Below are positions 6,555 through 10,347 of a DNA stretch of 10,347 nucleotides, piece after piece. Position 1 is the stretch's first letter. Each line of letters begins with the position of its first letter. The translations under genes and the position numbers were made by a program. The stretch is from contig JAEVZN010000015.1 of the NCBI GenBank assembly GCA_023392205.1, positions 1-10,347 of the forward strand, written 5' to 3'. The notes below the pieces were generated by a model that worked only from the letters and a program-made list of their open reading frames with translations, was not told the DNA's origin and made no database searches. Source of the DNA: Pseudomonadota bacterium. Its GTDB lineage: Bacteria > Pseudomonadota > Alphaproteobacteria > Rhizobiales > Xanthobacteraceae.

Positions 6555-8018
6555 ATGGCCGACTTGGAAGACCAGTCAGGCCCGGGTCGCGTGCCGCGGT
6601 TCGGGCTTTCCGGAAAGCTCCTCGTCCTCACGATCCTGTTCGTGATGATCGCGGAAGTGATGATCTTTGTCCCGTCCATCGCCAATTTCCGGCTGACCTG
6701 GCTCAACGACCGGCTGGCGGCGGCCCGCACCGCCGCCCTGGTGCTCTATGCGGCTCCGAGCGGCATGGTGCCGGACGACCTCGCGCGCGACATCCTCAAC
6801 AGCATCGGCGCGCAGGCCATGGTCATGAAGACCGACCAGACGCGGCGGCTGCTCGCCATGTCGGAAATGCCGACGGAAGTGCATCGCGATTTCGACATGC
6901 GCGATGTGACCTGGAGCGATGCGATCGTGGGCGCCTATCATGGGCTGACCGATCCGCGCGATGCGATGCTGCGGGTGGTCGGACCGGCCCCGCGGGACGG
7001 AGAATTTCTCGAAATCCTGATCCAGAACGAGCCGCTGCAACGGGCGATGCTGCGCTTTTCCTGGAACATCCTGGTTCTGTCGCTGATCATCTCGGCGGTG
7101 ACGGCGGCGCTCGTCTATCTCGCACTGCATTTCCTATTCGTGCGGCCGATGCGGCGGATCACCCGCAACATCATGTCATTCCGGTCCGATCCGGAAAATC
7201 CTTCGCGCACGCTGAGGGTGTCGCGCCGCAATGACGAGATCGGCGTCACTGTTCGCGAACTGGCCTCGATGCAAAGCATCCTGACGTCGCTGCTGCATCA
7301 GCGCAGCCGGCTGGCGGCCCTCGGGCTTGCCGTGTCCAAGATCAATCACGATCTGCGAAACATGCTGGCGTCGGCGCAATTGGTGTCGGACCAATTGTCC
7401 ACCGTGCGCGATCCGCGCGTGCAGCGCTTTGCCCCGAAGCTCGTTCGGACGCTGGAGCGTGCGATCGAGTTCTGCCAGTCGACCTTGTCATACGGACGTG
7501 CGCAGGAAGCGCCGCCCGACCGCAGGATGATCCCGCTGGAGGGGCTGGTCGAGGAGGTGCACGAGACGCTGGGGCTGACGGCGGAAAGCGATATCGGCTG
7601 GATCGTGTCCATCGAGCGCGGGCTGAATATCGACGCCGATCACGACCACCTGTTCCGGGTGCTGCTGAATCTGGCACGCAATGCCATGCAGGCGCTGGAG
7701 GCGCGGGCGCCCAACGATCCACTTCGCGACCAGATCCGGGTGACCGGCCGCAGGGAGGGTGGCGTGGTGGTGATCGAACTGGCCGATACCGGCCCCGGCA
7801 TCACACCGCGCGCGCGCGAACATCTGTTCGAGGCTTTTTCCGGCTCCACCCGGGCGGGGGGCACCGGCCTTGGCCTTGCGATCGCAGCCGAACTGGTGCG
7901 GGCGCATGGTGGCGAGATCAGGCTGGTGGAAGGGACCATCGGCGCGACCTTCCGGCTGACCATTCCCGACCAGGCGGTCGATCTCGATGCCTGGCGGGAG
8001 GAGCGCGCCACCGCCTGA
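6555..8018 (+). CDS. Membrane-bound sensor histidine kinase with HAMP domain
   Basis: The 487-residue protein has two membrane helices (about 21-43 and 170-193) enclosing a periplasmic sensor region of about 125 residues. A HAMP linker (about 194-248) follows, then a dimerisation/phosphoacceptor helix with H265 in SKINHDLRNMLASAQL and an HATPase_c domain. The ATPase domain shows the N box NLARNAMQAL (372-381), G1 DTGPG (411-415) and G2 GGTGLGLAI (435-443). All residues needed for autophosphorylation appear intact. The ATG at 6555 is chosen over the GTG one codon earlier; the ribosome site is weak. It begins 31 bases after the reductase gene, so it may share its transcript. No response regulator is present in the window, and the sensor domain is not one I recognise, so the signal is unknown. 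Confidence 0.92.
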   Translation: MADLEDQSGPGRVPRFGLSGKLLVLTILFVMIAEVMIFVPSIANFRLTWLNDRLAAARTAALVLYAAPSGMVPDDLARDILNSIGAQAMVMKTDQTRRLLAMSEMPTEVHRDFDMRDVTWSDAIVGAYHGLTDPRDAMLRVVGPAPRDGEFLEILIQNEPLQRAMLRFSWNILVLSLIISAVTAALVYLALHFLFVRPMRRITRNIMSFRSDPENPSRTLRVSRRNDEIGVTVRELASMQSILTSLLHQRSRLAALGLAVSKINHDLRNMLASAQLVSDQLSTVRDPRVQRFAPKLVRTLERAIEFCQSTLSYGRAQEAPPDRRMIPLEGLVEEVHETLGLTAESDIGWIVSIERGLNIDADHDHLFRVLLNLARNAMQALEARAPNDPLRDQIRVTGRREGGVVVIELADTGPGITPRAREHLFEAFSGSTRAGGTGLGLAIAAELVRAHGGEIRLVEGTIGATFRLTIPDQAVDLDAWREERATA

Positions 8019-8082
8019 GGTCCTTGTCCGCACCGGCCCTTCTGCCCCGAAGCGGCTGAAAATTCGTTCCCCCTAAAAAACC

Positions 8083-8111
8083 TTGCCATTGCGGGACCGG
8101 ACGGCTAGCTA
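8083..8111 (+). promoter_or_regulatory. Probable promoter of the tandem tRNA-Arg genes
   Basis: TTGCCA at 8083-8088 and TAGCTA at 8106-8111 are separated by 17 bases. Transcription would start near 8118, about 36 bases before the first tRNA. The -10 match is moderate. The rest of the gap after the kinase gene shows no terminator hairpin with a T run. Confidence 0.5.
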
Positions 8112-8153
8112 AGCGCCGTTGCGCCGGCCCGGGCTTGCCCCTTCGCGTGACAC

Positions 8154-8230
8154 GCGCCCGTAGCTCAGCTGGATAGAGACCCAGACTACGAATCTGGGGG
8201 TCAGGAGTTCGATTCTCTTCGGGCGCGCCA
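8154..8230 (+). tRNA. tRNA-Arg (anticodon ACG)
   Basis: The 77-base cloverleaf has acceptor GCGCCCG paired with CGGGCGC, anticodon stem CCAGA/TCTGG with loop CTACGAA (anticodon ACG, reading CGN codons after A-to-inosine change), T arm AGGAG-TTCGATT-CTCTT, discriminator G and an encoded CCA. The D stem is imperfect: GCTC faces GAGA, so G10 would face A25, and base 26 is C. The neighbouring tRNA has GAGC-A at this place, so the difference looks like a CA-to-AC swap. The acceptor, anticodon and T stems are fully formed, with one G-U in the T stem. Only 20 bases separate it from the second tRNA, implying a shared precursor transcript. Confidence 0.9.
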
Positions 8231-8250
8231 TTTTTGCTTCGAGTCACGCC

Positions 8251-8327
8251 GCGCCGGTAGCTCAGCTGGATAGAGCACCAGACTTCGAATCTGGGGGTCA
8301 GGGGTTCGAATCCCTTCCGGCGCGCCA
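8251..8327 (+). tRNA. tRNA-Arg (anticodon TCG)
   Basis: The 77-base cloverleaf has acceptor GCGCCGG/CCGGCGC, a complete D stem GCTC/GAGC, anticodon stem CCAGA/TCTGG with loop CTTCGAA (anticodon TCG, reading CGA and other CGN codons), T arm AGGGG-TTCGAAT-CCCTT, discriminator G and encoded CCA. The anticodon arm is identical to that of the upstream tRNA except for base 34. Its 3' end faces a low-GC stretch with a gene fragment, a typical position for integration of mobile elements, but no second copy of the tRNA 3' end is present in the window. Confidence 0.95.
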
Positions 8328-8346
8328 AAAAAATAGGTCTCTGGAA

Positions 8347-8379
8347 TTGAATGGCTAATTCAACTTTGCGCGCCGCAAA
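8347..8379. repeat. Two adjacent small hairpins downstream of the tRNAs
   Basis: TTGAAT-GGCTA-ATTCAA at 8347-8363 is followed at once by TTTGCG-CGC-CGCAAA at 8365-8379, the first then CTTT and the second then TTT. Each has a six-pair perfect stem. They lie 20 bases past the last tRNA in a stretch of about 48% GC. They could end the tRNA transcript, but the T runs are short. Confidence 0.4.
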
Positions 8380-8445
8380 TTTCGCCCGATTTTGCGCGAC
8401 TTTCTCGCCAGTAGATGAAGTGCAATTCTGAGCGGAGACGTTTTC

Positions 8446-8463
8446 TTGCGCTATATTGCGCAA
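8446..8463. repeat. Inverted repeat over the stop codon of the NTPase fragment
   Basis: TTGCGC-TATATT-GCGCAA forms a perfect six-pair stem with a six-base loop. The TAG stop of the minus-strand fragment lies inside it. It may be a weak transcript end or part of the junction scar; no T run follows on the minus strand. Confidence 0.4.
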
Positions 8464-8966
8464 ACCTCACGCAGATATCTCTCGGCGGCCATTCCGGGGT
8501 TGTCGGGTACGGCCATTCCGATGAACGCCTTCGCATTGAGCCGCTTCCGGGTGTCTTTCGATAGCGATGACAGGACCTGCGGCCACATCGGACAGATGAT
8601 CTGCCAGCCTTCCGAACAGCGCGCAATTCGTTCGATCAACGCCGCTCCACGCCCTGACCGGTTAATATTTTCCACGGTAATCAGGAGCGGCTGCGCCAGC
8701 GTCCCGAGCTGTCGCGCGGCACCCCCGGCACCGGGAGCGAGGGCCGGATGAAGCCTGCGAAGCGCGCTCTCAAGTGCTTGGTCGAGCGTGGCCGATCCTG
8801 CGACGTCTTCGTCGCTCAGGACCAGCGAGAAAGCGCGACTGTCCATGTTTTTTCGCAGCCTCTTATAGCAAGCCACGCTTTTGCCGCTGCCTGAGTCCGC
8901 TATCAGGAACACCGCCTTCTCGCGATCGCCGGCGTCCAGAACGCGATCAAGCTCACGCTCGACCAC
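8451..8966 (-). pseudogene. Remnant of a P-loop (STAND-like) NTPase
   Basis: The open frame encodes 171 residues with a Walker A motif ADSGSGKS at 23-30 and a hydrophobic Walker B-like strand PLLITVENINRSG at 93-105, followed by WQIICPMWPQVLSSL at 121-135. This resembles the front half of a STAND/AAA-type NTPase domain, as found in large defence or signalling NTPases. It looks broken at both ends. The frame begins at a GTG with an in-frame TAA five codons upstream, and the in-between codons (RFRR) read like continuing protein. It stops right after what would be the middle of such a domain, with no effector or repeat sensor domain. GC is about 52-57% in hand-counted lines, lower than its neighbours. 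It could also be a short standalone ATPase; a fragment is more likely. Confidence 0.6.
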
Positions 8967-8986
8967 GCGCCTGAATCGTTAAGCGC

Positions 8987-9085
8987 CTAGTGCAAATCCC
9001 CGTTGGCAAACGGCTTGCCGGTCACGTCGAGCACTGTTCCCTTAAATGGGGTGGTGATCTCAAACGCGCCATTGGAGCGCGGCAT
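8987..9085 (-). CDS. Possible 32-residue ORF abutting napC
   Basis: An ATG follows the napC stop codon directly (TAGATG) and opens 32 codons, ending in TAG at 8987-8989. The peptide begins MPRSNGAFEITTPFKG and ends TGKPFANGDLH; it has no membrane segment, heme motif or cysteine. The stop-start contact would allow translational coupling, but no clear ribosome site is seen. I do not recognise it. It may be the stump of a longer gene cut at the junction, a real small protein or chance. Confidence 0.3.
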   Translation of the reverse strand: MPRSNGAFEITTPFKGTVLDVTGKPFANGDLH

Positions 9086-9790
9086 CTATCTGCCGGCGAG
9101 ATCAACGATATAGCGCTGCAATGCGTCCTGGATGTCGTCAAGTTCCGAGGTCTCCTTACCCCGAAGTGCTGGGTCGGGCTGCCATCCCGGCTCGATCCCA
9201 GTCATATCCGGCAATTCGTGCGCAATGCCTTTATGGCAATCGATGCAGGTCCGCTCGCCGCTGACCAGATAGCGCGAATGGATATCCGCGGCACGCTGGG
9301 TCTGTTTGGTGAAATCCATGGCGATCGCCGAATGGCAGTTTCGGCATTCCAGAGAATCGTTGGCCTTCAGCCGCGCCCATTCGTGCTTGGCGAGTTCCAG
9401 ACGCATATGGAGAAACTTCTGTCGGGTATCGATTGTGCCGAAAATCTTGCCCCAGACTTCCTTAGACGCTTGCATCTTGCGTGCAATCTTGTCGGTCCAT
9501 TCGTGCGGCACATGGCAGTCGGGGCAGGTCGCTCGCACGCCCGAGCGGTTCGAAAAATGTACAGTCCGTTGTAGTTCCTGGTAAACATTGTCGTGCATCT
9601 CGTGACATGAGACGCAGAACTTTTCGGTGTTGGTGAATTCAAGCGCCGTGTTGAATGCGCCCCAGAACAGCACGCCGCAGGTAAAGCCGCCAAGCGTCAG
9701 GAAGCCGAGACTCAGATAGGAGCTAGGCCGACTGATAAGACGCCAGAACCAGATCGCGCGATCCTTAAGCCAAGTCCAAATTCCTCTCAT
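9086..9790 (-). CDS. napC: Tetraheme cytochrome NapC, quinol dehydrogenase of periplasmic nitrate reductase
   Basis: NapC/NirT-family proteins take electrons from the membrane quinol pool and pass them to the periplasmic NapAB complex. The 234-residue product has an uncleaved N-terminal membrane anchor at about 24-48 after a basic start. Four CxxCH heme sites follow: CVSCH 59-63, CPDCH 89-93, CRNCH 149-153 and CIDCH 182-186, the last in the family-typical [12 protein letters not shown]. Length and spacing are normal. The tail after residue 200 is hydrophilic. Its start is ten bases after the napB stop, so the two are cotranscribed. Family relatives (NrfH, TorC, NirT) are less likely given the adjacent NapB. 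Confidence 0.96.
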   Translation of the reverse strand: MRGIWTWLKDRAIWFWRLISRPSSYLSLGFLTLGGFTCGVLFWGAFNTALEFTNTEKFCVSCHEMHDNVYQELQRTVHFSNRSGVRATCPDCHVPHEWTDKIARKMQASKEVWGKIFGTIDTRQKFLHMRLELAKHEWARLKANDSLECRNCHSAIAMDFTKQTQRAADIHSRYLVSGERTCIDCHKGIAHELPDMTGIEPGWQPDPALRGKETSELDDIQDALQRYIVDLAGR

Positions 9791-9800
9791 TTGGTACGGC

Positions 9801-10347
<547 letters not shown>

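Noticed and set aside
5387..6730. A 447-codon minus-strand open frame
   Set aside because: It is the shadow of the reductase gene, without motifs.
8231..8235. TTTTT after the first tRNA as a terminator
   Set aside because: Only 20 bases separate the two tRNAs, and the only upstream hairpin is the tRNA itself; cotranscription is more likely.
7918..8463. A minus-strand open frame of 181 codons crossing both tRNA genes, with protein text such as APEENRTPDPQIRSLG
   Set aside because: It is the antisense translation of tRNA-Arg genes, a well-known false protein seen in many databases.
8990..9574. A plus-strand open frame opposite napC
   Set aside because: napC on the other strand has four heme motifs and full family length; this frame has none.

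Overview
The window looks like a high-GC alphaproteobacterial chromosome (about 70% GC in a hand-counted stretch of the kinase gene). The minus-strand block rpmH-rnpA-yidC-engB-(DUF423)-argB is the conserved order known from Alphaproteobacteria. The periplasmic nitrate reductase genes at the right edge indicate a respiratory generalist able to reduce nitrate in the periplasm. I cannot name the genus from sequence alone.

Layout. Positions 1-3952 (minus) hold one housekeeping cluster. It reads from a good sigma-70 type promoter (4059-4088) through ribosomal protein L34, the RNase P protein, the YidC insertase, the EngB GTPase and a small DUF423 membrane protein to argB, which runs off the left edge. 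Positions 3953-4212 are a divergent promoter region. Positions 4213-8018 (plus) hold three co-directional genes: a TVP38/TMEM64 (VTT/DedA-superfamily) membrane protein, a mercuric-reductase/lipoamide-dehydrogenase-like flavoprotein disulfide reductase, and a membrane sensor histidine kinase with no response regulator in view. Positions 8083-8327 hold a promoter and two tandem tRNA-Arg genes, anticodons ACG and TCG. Positions 8328-8985 form a low-GC junction (about 48% over 8341-8460 by hand count) with inverted repeats and a broken P-loop (STAND-like) NTPase fragment on the minus strand. Positions 8987-10347 (minus) hold the 3' end of a nap operon: the NapA C-terminus, NapB, NapC and a possible 32-codon ORF abutting the napC stop.

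How the parts work together. The left block couples ribosome and tRNA maturation with membrane protein insertion and ribosome assembly, and ends in arginine biosynthesis. The VTT protein and the flavin reductase form a recurring pair that I infer to be a membrane redox unit. The kinase downstream may belong to the same transcript. NapC passes quinol electrons to NapB and then NapA. The stretch between the tRNAs and nap looks like the scar of an integrated element at a tRNA gene, with one disabled NTPase left behind.

No complete novel system is demonstrated. The items most worth a second look are the VTT/reductase/kinase cluster, the NTPase remnant beside the tRNAs, the odd D-arm of tRNA-Arg(ACG), and the napA/napB junction.
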